Assembly: GCF_001425235.1 (NCBI RefSeq)
Contig: NZ_LMEA01000014.1
Location: 56,795 to 120,794 of the forward strand
Source: Devosia sp. Root413D1
GTDB taxonomy: Bacteria; Pseudomonadota; Alphaproteobacteria; Rhizobiales; Devosiaceae
Direction of reading: 5' to 3'
DNA: 64,000 bases
How positions within the stretch are numbered: position 1 is the stretch's first letter; each line of letters starts with the position of its first letter. The notes under the pieces are model-generated. The model searched no databases and was not told the DNA's origin. It saw only the letters and a list, made by a program, of their open reading frames with translations. Below, in pieces: positions 15,585 to 23,984 of the stretch. Both the position numbers and the translations under genes were made by a program.

Positions 15585-16501
15585 TGGACAACGCGCTGGT
15601 CACCGTGCTCATCGCCATGCTCGGCGGCGCCATCCGGGTGTCGACGCCCTTCATGTTCGTGGCGCTGGGCGAAACGCTCACCGAGAAATCGGGGCGCATC
15701 AATCTGGGGCTCGAGGGCAACCTGGTGCTCGGCGCCATGGTCGCCTACGCGGTGAGTTACCTGAGCGGCAATGCCTGGCTGGGGGTGCTCGCCGCCGGCG
15801 GTTCGGGGCTCTTCCTGGGGGCGCTGCACGGCTATATCTGCAAGCTGCCGCGGGTCAACGACATCGCCGTCGGCATCGCCATGATGAGTTTCGGCACCGG
15901 CCTCGCCTTCTTTTTCGGCAAGCCGTTCATCCAGCCGACCGCGCCGCGGCTCGACGCCATTCCGCTGGGCGATTGGACCGGCAACCCGGCTCTGGCCCAG
16001 GCGCTGCAGGTCAACCCGCTGTTCTTTGTCGGCATCGCGCTTGCCGTCTTCATGTTCTGGGCCTTCAGGAATACCCGCTGGGGCCTGATCGTGAGGATGA
16101 CCGGCGACAGCGCCGCCTCGGCCAAGGCGATGGGCGTATCGGTCGACCTGGTGCGCTTCCTCGCCACCGCGGCAGGCGGCTTTCTCGCCGGGATCGGCGG
16201 GGCGTTCCTGTCGCTCTACTATCCGGGCAGCTGGAACCAGGGGCTCAGCTCCGGCCAGGGGCTGATGGCGGTGGCGCTGGTGATCTTTGCGCGCTGGGAC
16301 CCGATCAAGTGCATCTTCGCGGCGCTGCTGTTCGGGGCCGCCGGAGCCCTCGGGCCCTCGCTGCAATCGATCGGCATTTCCCAGGGCTACTACTTCTTCA
16401 ACGCCGCCCCCTACATCCTGACGCTGATCATCATGATCATTTCCGCCGGCTCGAAAGCCGCGGCGCGGGATGTGCCGGGCGAACTGTCGATCACCAAGTA
16501 G
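15584..16501 (+). CDS. BMP-type ABC transporter permease (second subunit)
   Basis: A 305-residue membrane protein with 'EKSGRINLGLEGNLVLGAMVAY' (family signature) and 'RMTGDSAASAKAMGVSVDLVR' (coupling loop). The ATG overlaps the stop of the preceding permease. It is followed after 27 bp by formamidase. This pair lacks an adjacent ATPase gene; the only matching ATPase is two genes downstream at 18261, so the enzymes between them belong to the same transcription unit. Confidence 0.9.
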   Translation: MDNALVTVLIAMLGGAIRVSTPFMFVALGETLTEKSGRINLGLEGNLVLGAMVAYAVSYLSGNAWLGVLAAGGSGLFLGALHGYICKLPRVNDIAVGIAMMSFGTGLAFFFGKPFIQPTAPRLDAIPLGDWTGNPALAQALQVNPLFFVGIALAVFMFWAFRNTRWGLIVRMTGDSAASAKAMGVSVDLVRFLATAAGGFLAGIGGAFLSLYYPGSWNQGLSSGQGLMAVALVIFARWDPIKCIFAALLFGAAGALGPSLQSIGISQGYYFFNAAPYILTLIIMIISAGSKAAARDVPGELSITK

Positions 16502-16528
16502 GAGCGTTCCGATGAGTGGAGCTTTGTC

Positions 16529-17545
16529 ATGAGCGGACTTGGCGGTCTCAACAAATCCGACAATGGCGTGGTGATCGGGCTGGTGCAGCTGCAACTGCCG
16601 GTGGTGGCAACGCCCGCCGACCTCAAGCGGCAGACGGCGCGGATCGTCGAGATGGTCGGCAAGGCGCGACGGAACCTCGGGACCATGGATCTCGTGGTGT
16701 TCCCCGAATACGCGCTGCACGGGCTGTCGATGGATACCAACCCGGCGATCATGTGTTCGCTGGATGGGCCGGAGGTCGCGGCGTTCAAGGCGGCCTGCAA
16801 GGAGCACCGGATCTGGGGGTGCTTCTCGATCATGGAGCTCAACCCCGGCGGCAACCCGTACAATTCCGGCATCGTCATCAATGATCAGGGCGAGCTGAAG
16901 CTCTACTATCGCAAGCTCCACCCGTGGGTGCCGGTGGAACCCTGGGAGCCGGGCAATCTCGGCATTCCCGTCATCGAGGGTCCGAAGGGCGCCAAGCTCA
17001 GCCTGATCATCTGCCACGACGGCATGTTCCCCGAGATGGCCCGCGAGGCGGCCTACAAGGGGGCCGAGATCATGCTGCGCACTGCCGGCTACACCGCCCC
17101 GATCCGGCAGGCCTGGCGCTTCACCAACCAGGCCAACAGTTTTCACAACCTGATGGTGACGGCCAATGTCTGCATGTGCGGCTCGGACGGCACCTTCGAC
17201 TCGATGGGCGAGGCGATGATCGTCGATTTTGACGGCTCCATTATCGCCCAAGGCACGACCGGGCGGGCCGACGAGATCATCACCGCCGAGGTGCGCCCCG
17301 ACCTGGTGCGCGAGGCGCGGGCCAACTGGGGCGTCGAGAACAACATCTACCAGCTCGGTCACCGCGGCTTCACCGCCGTCGACGGTGGCGCGCAGGATTG
17401 CCCGTACAGCTTCATGCACGATCTCGTCGCCGGACAGTACCGGTTGCCCTGGGAGGCGAGCGTGAAAGTCACCGACGGCACGCCCTCGGGCTTTGCCAAG
17501 CCGACCCGCCGCTATGGCGAGACATTGCAGGAGGCTGCCGAATGA
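16529..17545 (+). CDS. amiF: formamidase (nitrilase superfamily)
   Basis: A 338-residue protein very close in pattern to AmiF formamidases. The nitrilase triad is visible as Glu60 ('[11 protein letters not shown]'), Lys129 ('[14 protein letters not shown]') and Cys162 ('[12 protein letters not shown]'). The lengths and the N-terminal '[20 protein letters not shown]' are also typical. It should hydrolyse formamide to formate and ammonia in the cytoplasm. The ATG at 16529 matches the family N-terminus. Its stop overlaps the biuret hydrolase start by 4 bp. Placement inside a BMP importer operon suggests that formamide or a related amide is released during breakdown of the imported compound. Aliphatic amidase is less likely given the overall motif match. 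Confidence 0.88.
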   Translation: MSGLGGLNKSDNGVVIGLVQLQLPVVATPADLKRQTARIVEMVGKARRNLGTMDLVVFPEYALHGLSMDTNPAIMCSLDGPEVAAFKAACKEHRIWGCFSIMELNPGGNPYNSGIVINDQGELKLYYRKLHPWVPVEPWEPGNLGIPVIEGPKGAKLSLIICHDGMFPEMAREAAYKGAEIMLRTAGYTAPIRQAWRFTNQANSFHNLMVTANVCMCGSDGTFDSMGEAMIVDFDGSIIAQGTTGRADEIITAEVRPDLVREARANWGVENNIYQLGHRGFTAVDGGAQDCPYSFMHDLVAGQYRLPWEASVKVTDGTPSGFAKPTRRYGETLQEAAE

Positions 17546-18261
17546 GCCTTGCCGACGAACGGATCGATGCTGCTGCCGTGCCCGGCGGCAAGACCATCGC
17601 CTCGACGCCCTATGCCTGGCCCTATGACGGCGACCTCAGGCCCGACAATACCGTGCTGGTGGTCATCGACATGCAGACCGATTTCTGCGGGCCTGGCGGC
17701 TATGTCGACTCGATGGGCTACGACATCTCGCTGACCCGGGCTCCCATTGAACCGCTGAAGCGGCTGATGGCTGCGTTCCGGGCCAAGGGCTATCCGATCA
17801 TCCACACCCGCGAAGGCCACAAGCCGGACCTCAGCGACCTGCCGTCCAACAAGCGCTGGCGGTCGCAGCGGATCGGCGCCGGCATCGGCGACCAGGGGCC
17901 GCAGGGGCGCATCCTGGTGCGGGGCGAGCCGGGCTGGGAGATCATCCCGGAACTGGCGCCGGCACCGGGCGAGGCGATCATCGACAAGCCGGGGAAGGGC
18001 TCGTTCGCCTCCACCGACCTCGAGCTGATCCTCAGGCTCAAGGGCATCCGCAACATCGTGCTCACCGGCATCACCACCGATGTCTGCGTCCACACCACGA
18101 TGCGCGAGGCCAATGATCGCGGCTTCGAATGCGTGCTGCTCGAGGATTGCTGCGCCGCCACCAAATACGACAACCACCTCGCCGCCATCGACATGATCAA
18201 GATGCAGGGCGGGGTGTTCGGCGCGGTCGCGACGTCCGCCGCACTCATCGAGGTGCTGTGA
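17542..18261 (+). CDS. biuH: biuret amidohydrolase-like cysteine hydrolase (isochorismatase fold)
   Basis: A 239-residue isochorismatase-fold amidohydrolase. The catalytic triad is Asp43 ('VVIDMQTDF'), Lys149 ('[10 protein letters not shown]') and Cys182 ('[11 protein letters not shown]'). Each lies seven residues later than the positions I recall for Rhizobium BiuH, and segments such as '[13 protein letters not shown]' and '[15 protein letters not shown]' match it closely. BiuH splits biuret to allophanate and ammonia. The ATG overlaps the formamidase stop, and the stop overlaps the ATPase start (TGATG). An allophanate hydrolase gene is present 5 kb away, which strengthens the call. RutB-like ureidoacrylate hydrolase is the main alternative. 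Confidence 0.82.
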   Translation: MSLADERIDAAAVPGGKTIASTPYAWPYDGDLRPDNTVLVVIDMQTDFCGPGGYVDSMGYDISLTRAPIEPLKRLMAAFRAKGYPIIHTREGHKPDLSDLPSNKRWRSQRIGAGIGDQGPQGRILVRGEPGWEIIPELAPAPGEAIIDKPGKGSFASTDLELILRLKGIRNIVLTGITTDVCVHTTMREANDRGFECVLLEDCCAATKYDNHLAAIDMIKMQGGVFGAVATSAALIEVL

Positions 18262-19775
18262 TGGCCGGTCGCGCGCCTTCGCTCGAAGCCATCGGCATGA
18301 CCAAGGTGTTCGGGCCGCTGGTGGCGCTCGACGATGTGTCGATCAAGGTCGAAGCCGGCTCGTTCCATGCACTGCTCGGCGAGAACGGCGCCGGCAAGTC
18401 GACGCTGGTCAAATGCATCATGGGCTTTTACAGCGCCGACAAGGGGCAGGTCCGGCTCGACGGCCAGGAAGTCTCGATCCGCTCGCCGCGCGACGCGCGG
18501 GCCAATGGCATCGGCATGGTCTACCAGCAGTTCACCCTGGTGCCGTGCCTCAACGGGGCGGAGAACCTGGTGATCTCGCGCGCCGATGCGCCGGCGATTA
18601 TCGACTGGGCCAAGGAGAAAAAGCACCTCGACGCCTTCATGGCCGAGATGCCGTTCCGGGTGCCGATGAATACGCCGGTCTCGTCGCTGTCGGCGGGCGA
18701 AAAGCAGAAGCTCGAAATCCTGAAGCTGCTCTATCTCGACCAGCGCTTCATGATCCTCGACGAGCCGACCTCGGTGCTGACACCGGGCGAGGCCGACGAA
18801 ATGCTAGGGCTCTTGGGCGGCATGGCCGACCGCAAGGAGATCACCGTGCTGATGATCTCGCACAAGTTCCGCGAGGTGAAGGCGTTCTGCGACCACTTCA
18901 CCGTGCTGCGGCGCGGCCGCTTCACCGGGGCGGGCGATGCCAAGACGGTGAGCGTGCCGGACATGAGCGCCATGATGATCGGCGATACGGCGATCCGCGA
19001 ACGCGCGGCACGCAAGAAGCACAATGAAGGGGCCGACCGGCTGGAGCTCGCGGGGCTGTTCGCCGAGGACAATGACGGGCTGCCGGCGATCAAATCGGTA
19101 AATCTCAAGGTGAAAGCCGGCGAGATCGTCGGCATTGCCGGGGTGTCGGGCAACGGGCAATCGGCGCTGGTCGAGGCGCTCTCCGGGCAGCGGCCGCTGT
19201 CGGATGGCGGCATCTACATCAATGGCGAATTCTTCCGGCCCAAGCGCGGATCGTTCGATCGCTACAAGGTGTTCGGGCTGCCCGAGGAGCCGCTGAAGAA
19301 CGCCACCGTGCCGCGGATGAGCGTCGCCGAGAACCTGGCGTTCCGCTCGTTCGACAAGCCGCCGGTGGCCAAGCTCGGCTGGTGGATGTCGCCCGGGCCG
19401 ATGCGCGAGAAGGCCAAGGAATTGATCGCCAAATACCGGGTGAAAACCCAGGGGCCGGATGCGCCGATCGAGACGCTGTCGGGCGGCAATGTGCAGCGGG
19501 CAGTGCTGGCACGCGAGCTCAGTGGCGACGTCGACGTGCTGATCGTCGCCAACCCCTGCTTCGGGCTGGATTTCGCCTCGGTGGCCGATATCCGCAGCCA
19601 GATCATGGAGCAGCGCAACCGCGGGGCGGCAGTGCTGCTGGTGAGCGAGGACCTCGACGAGATCCTCGAACTCGCCGACCGGGTAGCGGTGATGAGCGGG
19701 GGGACGATCAACTACGTGGCCCGCATCGAGGACACTGACCGGAACACCATCGGACAACACATGGCGGGACATTGA
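18261..19775 (+). CDS. BMP-type ABC transporter ATP-binding protein
   Basis: A 504-residue tandem-domain ATPase. The first domain has Walker A 'GENGAGKSTLVKC', signature 'LSAGEKQKLEIL' and Walker B 'FMILDEPTSVLTP'. The second has a degenerate Walker A 'GVSGNGQSALVEALSG', signature 'LSGGNVQRAVLARELS' and 'LIVANPCFGLDFASV'. It starts inside the biuret hydrolase stop codon, so an enzyme and a transport subunit are translationally coupled. It drives the importer formed by the genes at 13194-16501. A 342-bp gap of repeats follows. Confidence 0.92.
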   Translation: MAGRAPSLEAIGMTKVFGPLVALDDVSIKVEAGSFHALLGENGAGKSTLVKCIMGFYSADKGQVRLDGQEVSIRSPRDARANGIGMVYQQFTLVPCLNGAENLVISRADAPAIIDWAKEKKHLDAFMAEMPFRVPMNTPVSSLSAGEKQKLEILKLLYLDQRFMILDEPTSVLTPGEADEMLGLLGGMADRKEITVLMISHKFREVKAFCDHFTVLRRGRFTGAGDAKTVSVPDMSAMMIGDTAIRERAARKKHNEGADRLELAGLFAEDNDGLPAIKSVNLKVKAGEIVGIAGVSGNGQSALVEALSGQRPLSDGGIYINGEFFRPKRGSFDRYKVFGLPEEPLKNATVPRMSVAENLAFRSFDKPPVAKLGWWMSPGPMREKAKELIAKYRVKTQGPDAPIETLSGGNVQRAVLARELSGDVDVLIVANPCFGLDFASVADIRSQIMEQRNRGAAVLLVSEDLDEILELADRVAVMSGGTINYVARIEDTDRNTIGQHMAGH

Positions 19776-19914
19776 GATGGACGCTGCGACCGCGACAGGG
19801 CAGACGAAACCCCAGAGCTGGGGCAGAGGCTGGCGGTGGGCAGCGCCGGGTGAGGGGGCCCTCGATTGGGTCCGTGGCAGGGGCCCCCTCACCAGACTGA
19901 TTGGCGCAACCGAG

Positions 19915-20042
19915 CGTGGGGCCACCCCCCTCCCAACCTCCCCCACAAGGGGGGAGGTGCCGGCCGGCGCTTGGGGCACGACCGTGCCAGGAACTGGGTC
20001 TGCCACCTCCCCCCTTGTGGGGGAGGCCGGGAGGGGGGTGGC
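19915..20042. repeat. extragenic inverted repeat (CCCCCCTCCC...GGGAGGGGGG type)
   Basis: Left part 'CCCTCCCAACCTCCCCCAC' is mirrored by the right part 'GTGGGGGAGGCCGGGAGGGG', with inner ACAAGGGGGGAGGT stems. A similar unit lies at 56388-56546. It occupies the gap 19776-20117 between the ATPase gene and the second hydrolase gene; no gene is seen there. Confidence 0.7.
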
Positions 20043-20117
20043 CGCAGGCGCCGGCCCCGCCGACTACCTCGTCCTCCACATCCCCTGCCGCGGCTCCTTC
20101 GTCATGGATGTCCGCCG

Positions 20118-20783
20118 ATGATCTCCGTTCCCGCGCGGCCCTATCCCTATGCGCTCGACCCCGCGCATACGGCGCTCGTTGTCATCGATATGCAGCGCGA
20201 TTTCATCGAGCGCGGCGGCTTTGGGGATTCGCTCGGCAATGACGTCAAACGGCTCGAGGCGATCATCCCGACGACGGCGGCGCTGATCGGGCTGTTCCGG
20301 GCTCAGGGCTGGCCGGTGATCCATACGCGCGAGGCGCATAAGCCGGACCTCAGCGATTGCCCGCCCGCAAAAATCCGGCGCGGCAACCCGAGCCTTCATA
20401 TCGGCGAGGTCGGCGCCATGGGGCGGCTGCTGGTGCGGGGCGAGCCGGGCAACCAGATTGTCGATGCGCTGGCGCCGCTCGAAGGCGAGATGGTCATCGA
20501 CAAGCCGGGCAAGGGGATGTTCTGGGCTACGGGCCTGCACGAGCAACTGGTGGAGCTCGGCATCACGCATCTGGTGTTTGCGGGCGTCACCACGGAAGTC
20601 TGCGTCCAGACTTCGATGCGCGAGGCCAATGATCGTGGCTATGAGTGCCTGCTGATCGAGGATGCGACCGAGAGCTATTTTGCTGAGTTCAAGGCAGCCA
20701 CCCTCAAGATGATCGCGGCGCAGGGCGGCATTGTCGGCTGGGTGACGCCGCTCGCGGCGCTGCAAGGGGCGGTCAAGGCATGA
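20118..20783 (+). CDS. isochorismatase-fold cysteine hydrolase, probable ureide or N-carbamoyl amidohydrolase
   Basis: A 221-residue paralogue of the BiuH-like protein, with the triad Asp24 ('VVIDMQRDF'), Lys129 ('[10 protein letters not shown]') and Cys162 ('[11 protein letters not shown]'). It lacks the BiuH-specific N-terminal extension and the '[13 protein letters not shown]' loop, which is replaced by '[19 protein letters not shown]', so its substrate differs. The ATG at 20118 is chosen because the fold starts about 17 residues later; an upstream extension would be repeat-derived. It overlaps the AtzH-like gene by 4 bp. Enzymes of this fold act on biuret, ureidoacrylate and N-carbamoylsarcosine. 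The exact substrate is unknown. Confidence 0.8.
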   Translation: MISVPARPYPYALDPAHTALVVIDMQRDFIERGGFGDSLGNDVKRLEAIIPTTAALIGLFRAQGWPVIHTREAHKPDLSDCPPAKIRRGNPSLHIGEVGAMGRLLVRGEPGNQIVDALAPLEGEMVIDKPGKGMFWATGLHEQLVELGITHLVFAGVTTEVCVQTSMREANDRGYECLLIEDATESYFAEFKAATLKMIAAQGGIVGWVTPLAALQGAVKA

Positions 20784-21160
20784 TGATCAATGATCCCGCG
20801 GTGCTGGCCGAGGTTGAAGCGGTGTTCGCGCGCTACGAGGCGGCTTTGGTCGACAACGACGTCGCGGTGCTCGACGAGCTGTTCCTCGATAGCCCGCTGA
20901 CCGTCCGTTACGGCATCGCCGAGAACCTCCATGGCAGCGAGGCGATCCGGGCATTCCGGCTGCTCCGCCGTTCCTCCGGGGCCGACCGGCGGCTCGCCGA
21001 GACGGTGATCACCACCTATGGGCCGGACACCGCCATTGCCGCGACGCTGTTTTCGCATGACAGCGTCCCCGGGCGGGTTGGACGGCAGATGCAGACGTGG
21101 ATACGGATGCCGGATGGCTGGCGCGTCGCGGCGGCGCATGTCAGCGTCATCGACGCGTAG
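20780..21160 (+). CDS. AtzH-like NTF2-fold protein
   Basis: A 126-residue protein with the AtzH-like (formerly DUF3225) pattern: '[21 protein letters not shown]' in the opening helices, '[18 protein letters not shown]', then strands ending in '[21 protein letters not shown]'. This NTF2/SnoaL-like fold accompanies carboxybiuret- and allophanate-type amidohydrolases; AtzH of the s-triazine pathway has been reported as a 1,3-dicarboxyurea amidohydrolase. It overlaps the preceding hydrolase gene (ATGATGA) and precedes a GntR regulator by 30 bp. Neither AtzD nor AtzE/AtzG is present in the window, so the full s-triazine pathway is not encoded here. Confidence 0.8.
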   Translation: MMINDPAVLAEVEAVFARYEAALVDNDVAVLDELFLDSPLTVRYGIAENLHGSEAIRAFRLLRRSSGADRRLAETVITTYGPDTAIAATLFSHDSVPGRVGRQMQTWIRMPDGWRVAAAHVSVIDA

Positions 21161-21190
21161 ATCACAACTACGCAGGGACTAGAGGGGACT

Positions 21191-21832
21191 ATGCTGAAAC
21201 GCACCTCCGGCGAGGAGATCCGCCGCGTGCTGGCCAGCCGCATCATTGCCGGCGAGCTGGAACCCGGCACGCCGCTCGATGAGACGCTGCTGGCCAGCGA
21301 GTTCGCGGTGTCGCGCACCCCGGTGCGCGATGCCCTGCGGTTGTTGGCGGCGAGCGGGCTGGTGGACCAGAAGCCGCATGCCCGCGCGCTGGTGGCAAAG
21401 CCCGCGCCGGACGAGCTGGCCGGTATGTTCGAGGTGATGGGCTATCTCGAGGCGCTGTGCGCCGGGCTCTGCGCCCAGATGATGACGGCGGCCGAGCGCG
21501 AGGCGCTCGATGCGCAGCACATCCAGATGGCCGGGATCGTCAGGGCCGGCGACAATACCGGCTATGCCGAGGCGAATGACGCGTTCCACACCGCGATCTA
21601 CGAGGGGGCGCACAACGCCTATCTCAGTGAGATCACCATCTCGACCCGGCAACGGCTGCAGCCGTTCCGCCGGGCGCAGTTCGGGGCGCGCGGGCGGCTC
21701 CAGCAATCGCATGCCGAACACGGGCTGATCGTCGAAGCGATCCTGCGCGGGGATCGCGGTGAGGCGGAGGCCGCGATGCGGAAGCACATCGCGATTGTCG
21801 GCGATGCGTATGAGCGGTTGAGTCGGGTTTAG
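21191..21832 (+). CDS. GntR family transcriptional regulator (FCD class)
   Basis: A 213-residue protein with an N-terminal winged helix ('LASEFAVSRTPVRDALRLLAASGLV') and an all-helical FCD effector domain carrying 'NDAFHTAIYEGAHNAYL' and C-terminal 'H-x-x-I' and 'MRKHI' positions for a metal or carboxylate ligand. It is the last gene of the hydrolase operon and convergent with allophanate hydrolase. It is the only regulator within the nitrogen locus, so I infer that it acts on the TGCA-core sites at 12939-12961 and 23596-23729. Carboxylates such as allophanate could be effectors, but nothing in the sequence proves it. Confidence 0.9.
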   Translation: MLKRTSGEEIRRVLASRIIAGELEPGTPLDETLLASEFAVSRTPVRDALRLLAASGLVDQKPHARALVAKPAPDELAGMFEVMGYLEALCAGLCAQMMTAAEREALDAQHIQMAGIVRAGDNTGYAEANDAFHTAIYEGAHNAYLSEITISTRQRLQPFRRAQFGARGRLQQSHAEHGLIVEAILRGDRGEAEAAMRKHIAIVGDAYERLSRV

Positions 21833-21887
21833 GGGAGCGCGGGCGGTGCCGTAATCCTCCCCCGCCACGCGGGGGAGGATGGGCTGC

Positions 21888-23600
21888 TCATCCGGCGCTC
21901 GCCGCCAGAAACCCCCGCCACCCGCCGAACTCCGAGATATCGCGGGCGCCCTTGACCGCCTCGGCTTCCACCACGAACCCCTTGGCGGTGGTGCCATCCG
22001 CCAGCCGCAGCGTGCCGATGCCCAGGGGTGACGGGATTTTGGCGACGAACGTGCCGAACCCGCTCGCGTCGAGCGACCAGATTTCGGTGGCGACGCCCGC
22101 GCCCGTGCCGTCGGCGACCCGGAGCAGGCCAGGCTTGGGCGGGGTGGTGCCGGGGAGGGCATAGAGCCGGTAGTCGGGCGTGGTGGTGGCCGCGCGGAGA
22201 AAGCTGCCGCCGAGGCCGGTCAGCTCGCCGTTCAGCGGCAGGCCGGAGAGATGGGCGCCGACCACGGCGATCTCGATGCGGTCGGCCGTCGCGCGGACAG
22301 GAGCCGCCAAATCCTCCCCCACGAGCGCAGCGCCGATGCCGGCGAGGGTGCCGTCGCTGCCGGCGCGGCCGATCAGCGTCAGGCTGCCGCGCAAGCCGTC
22401 GGACCGAGCGGCCGTCGGTACCGAGAGGGCGGCGAGGTCGAGCAGGTTGACGAAGTTGGTGTAGCTGCCGAGGTTGGAGTTGAGAGTGATCGGGTCGGCC
22501 GTGAGCTCCGCCACGGTATAGGCCCGCGGCACGGTCGGCACGGCGAGGCAATCGAGCCGGGCCAGCAGCGGCGCCACGGCGCGCTTGAGATCCATCAGCC
22601 GGTAGGTCGCCTCGAAGGCCGAGACAGCGGTGAGGCCGCGGGCGCCTTCGATGATCTTGCGCGTCACCGGGTGGAAGGAACTCGGGCTCGCCTCGAGCAG
22701 GCGTTTGGTCGCGGCATAGCGCTCTGCCACCCACGGCCCCTCGTAAAGCAGCCGGGCCACGGCGTGCAGCGGCTCGAAATCCACCTCGATGATCTCGGCG
22801 CCGAGCGCCGCGAGGCGTTCGAGGTCGGCGGCATAGGAGGCCTCGGCCGCCGCGTCGCCGAAGAATTTCCGCTGCGCCGGGTGCGGCACGCCGACCCGCA
22901 GGCTTGGCGGCGCGGCGGAGAGAGCGGGCGCCGGCAGCGGGCGCGAAAAGGCGTCGGCGGCATCGTAGGCGGCGGCGACCGTGGTGACGCGGAAGGCGGT
23001 GGCGACATCGCGCGCGAACACCGAGATGGTATCGAGCGTGCGGCAGGCCGGCACCATGCCGCTGGCCGAGAACAGGCCGAGGGTCGGCTTCAGCCCGACA
23101 ATGCCGTTCATCCCGGCGGGGATGCGGCCCGAACCGGCGGTGTCGGTGCCGAGCGCGAAATCGACGATGCCGGCGGCCACCGCAACAGCCGAGCCGGAGC
23201 TCGAACCGCCAGGCACCAGATCGGCGCGCTGCACATTGCGCGGCACGCCATAGGGCGAACGCACGCCGACGAGGCCGGTGGCGAACTGATCGAGGTTGGT
23301 CTTGCCCAAAACGATGGCGCCAGCCGCCTCGAGCCGTGCGACGACAAAGGCGGAAGCCTCGGGGGTATAGGCGAAGTCGGGGCAGGCGGCGGTGGTCGGG
23401 AGGCCGGCCGCGTCGATATTGTCCTTCACCGCAAAGATCAGCCCGTAGAGCGGCTTGCCGGCCGGGCCGGCGGCTTCGAGCGCTGCGGCTTCGGCCAGCA
23501 GTGCGGCCTCAGGCTTCAGGCTGATGAAGCATGCGGGGTCGTCATAGGCGGCGAGGGCGGCAAGGGCCCGCTGGACGGCGGTGACGGGAGAAATCTGCAA
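21888..23600 (-). CDS. atzF: allophanate hydrolase (amidase plus C-terminal domain)
   Basis: A 570-residue amidase-signature enzyme. The catalytic residues Lys59 ('IFAVKDNIDAAG'), cis-Ser near 134 ('VPGGSSSGSAVA') and Ser157 ('GTDTAGSGRIPAG') are present. The C-terminal 130 residues ('GGSFLRAATTTPDYRLYAL' ... 'GFVVEAEAVKGARDISEFGG') are the extra domain specific to allophanate hydrolases, needed for full conversion of allophanate to CO2 and ammonia. I place the start at the TTG 23600-23598, with GAGG 8 bp upstream. The longer in-frame extension runs through the TGCA operator region and repeat DNA and has no homology. It completes biuret breakdown begun by the BiuH-like enzyme. AtzF and the Dur-type enzyme are the nearest named relatives. 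Confidence 0.88.
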   Translation of the reverse strand: MQISPVTAVQRALAALAAYDDPACFISLKPEAALLAEAAALEAAGPAGKPLYGLIFAVKDNIDAAGLPTTAACPDFAYTPEASAFVVARLEAAGAIVLGKTNLDQFATGLVGVRSPYGVPRNVQRADLVPGGSSSGSAVAVAAGIVDFALGTDTAGSGRIPAGMNGIVGLKPTLGLFSASGMVPACRTLDTISVFARDVATAFRVTTVAAAYDAADAFSRPLPAPALSAAPPSLRVGVPHPAQRKFFGDAAAEASYAADLERLAALGAEIIEVDFEPLHAVARLLYEGPWVAERYAATKRLLEASPSSFHPVTRKIIEGARGLTAVSAFEATYRLMDLKRAVAPLLARLDCLAVPTVPRAYTVAELTADPITLNSNLGSYTNFVNLLDLAALSVPTAARSDGLRGSLTLIGRAGSDGTLAGIGAALVGEDLAAPVRATADRIEIAVVGAHLSGLPLNGELTGLGGSFLRAATTTPDYRLYALPGTTPPKPGLLRVADGTGAGVATEIWSLDASGFGTFVAKIPSPLGIGTLRLADGTTAKGFVVEAEAVKGARDISEFGGWRGFLAASAG

Positions 23601-23729
23601 GGCTCGGCCCTCGATGATGGTCGAGCTGATTATGCACAGTCTGGCGGAGCGGCCTACGGAGATGTGTGCATTGGCGAGTGATATGCAGAAAAAATGTGCA
23701 GATGTGATCTGGATGCACGAAGTGATGCA
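23596..23729. promoter_or_regulatory. cluster of TGCA-core sites in the allophanate hydrolase promoter
   Basis: Seven TGCA cores at 23596, 23633, 23667, 23684, 23697, 23714 and 23726 lie in an unusually AT-rich stretch, several as ATGCAC, GTGCAT or ATGCAG. Their density suggests a multi-site operator. Similar cores occur in the divergent promoter at 12939-12961. No gene lies between 23601 and 23984. Confidence 0.45.
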
Positions 23730-23767
23730 GGTGGGGCTGTTTGACATGGCCAGTGGCACAGCCACAC

Positions 23768-23957
23768 CGCCCCCTCGCCCCTCTGGGGAGAGGGCGGCGA
23801 ATGAGGCCGACGGCCTCATTCGCGGGGTGAGGGGCGCCAAGCGCTGGAATCGTGCAGATAAAACGGCGGCGGGTCGGTCGGTGTGCTTGGCTGCCCCTCA
23901 CCCTGACCCTCTCCCCCCGGGGGCGCTATTGCGCCCCCTAGGAGGGGCGAGGGGACG
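23768..23957. repeat. extragenic CTCTCCCC/GGGGAGAG repeat cluster
   Basis: Stem-forming 'CCCCTCTGGGGAGAGGG', 'ATGAGGCCGACGGCCTCAT' and 'GGGGGCGCTATTGCGCCCCC' units sit between allophanate hydrolase and the SMP-30 gene. They are transcribed by neither gene's 5' end and occupy the rest of the gap to 23984. Confidence 0.65.
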
Positions 23958-23984
23958 ATGGGGCGCCGCCGGCGATAGGTCCGC

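Noticed and set aside
13212-17419. Long minus-strand open frames opposite the second BMP importer and formamidase
   Set aside because: High GC removes stop codons from the antisense frames; the plus-strand products have complete conserved motifs while these do not.
13194-23600. A complete cyanuric acid (atzDEF-type) pathway
   Set aside because: BiuH-like, AtzH-like and allophanate hydrolase genes are present, but no AtzD, AtzE or AtzG was found in the window, so cyanuric acid cannot be assigned as the substrate.
22251-23681. A 476-codon plus-strand frame opposite allophanate hydrolase
   Set aside because: It is the shadow of the amidase, whose catalytic Lys-Ser-Ser motifs are intact on the other strand.
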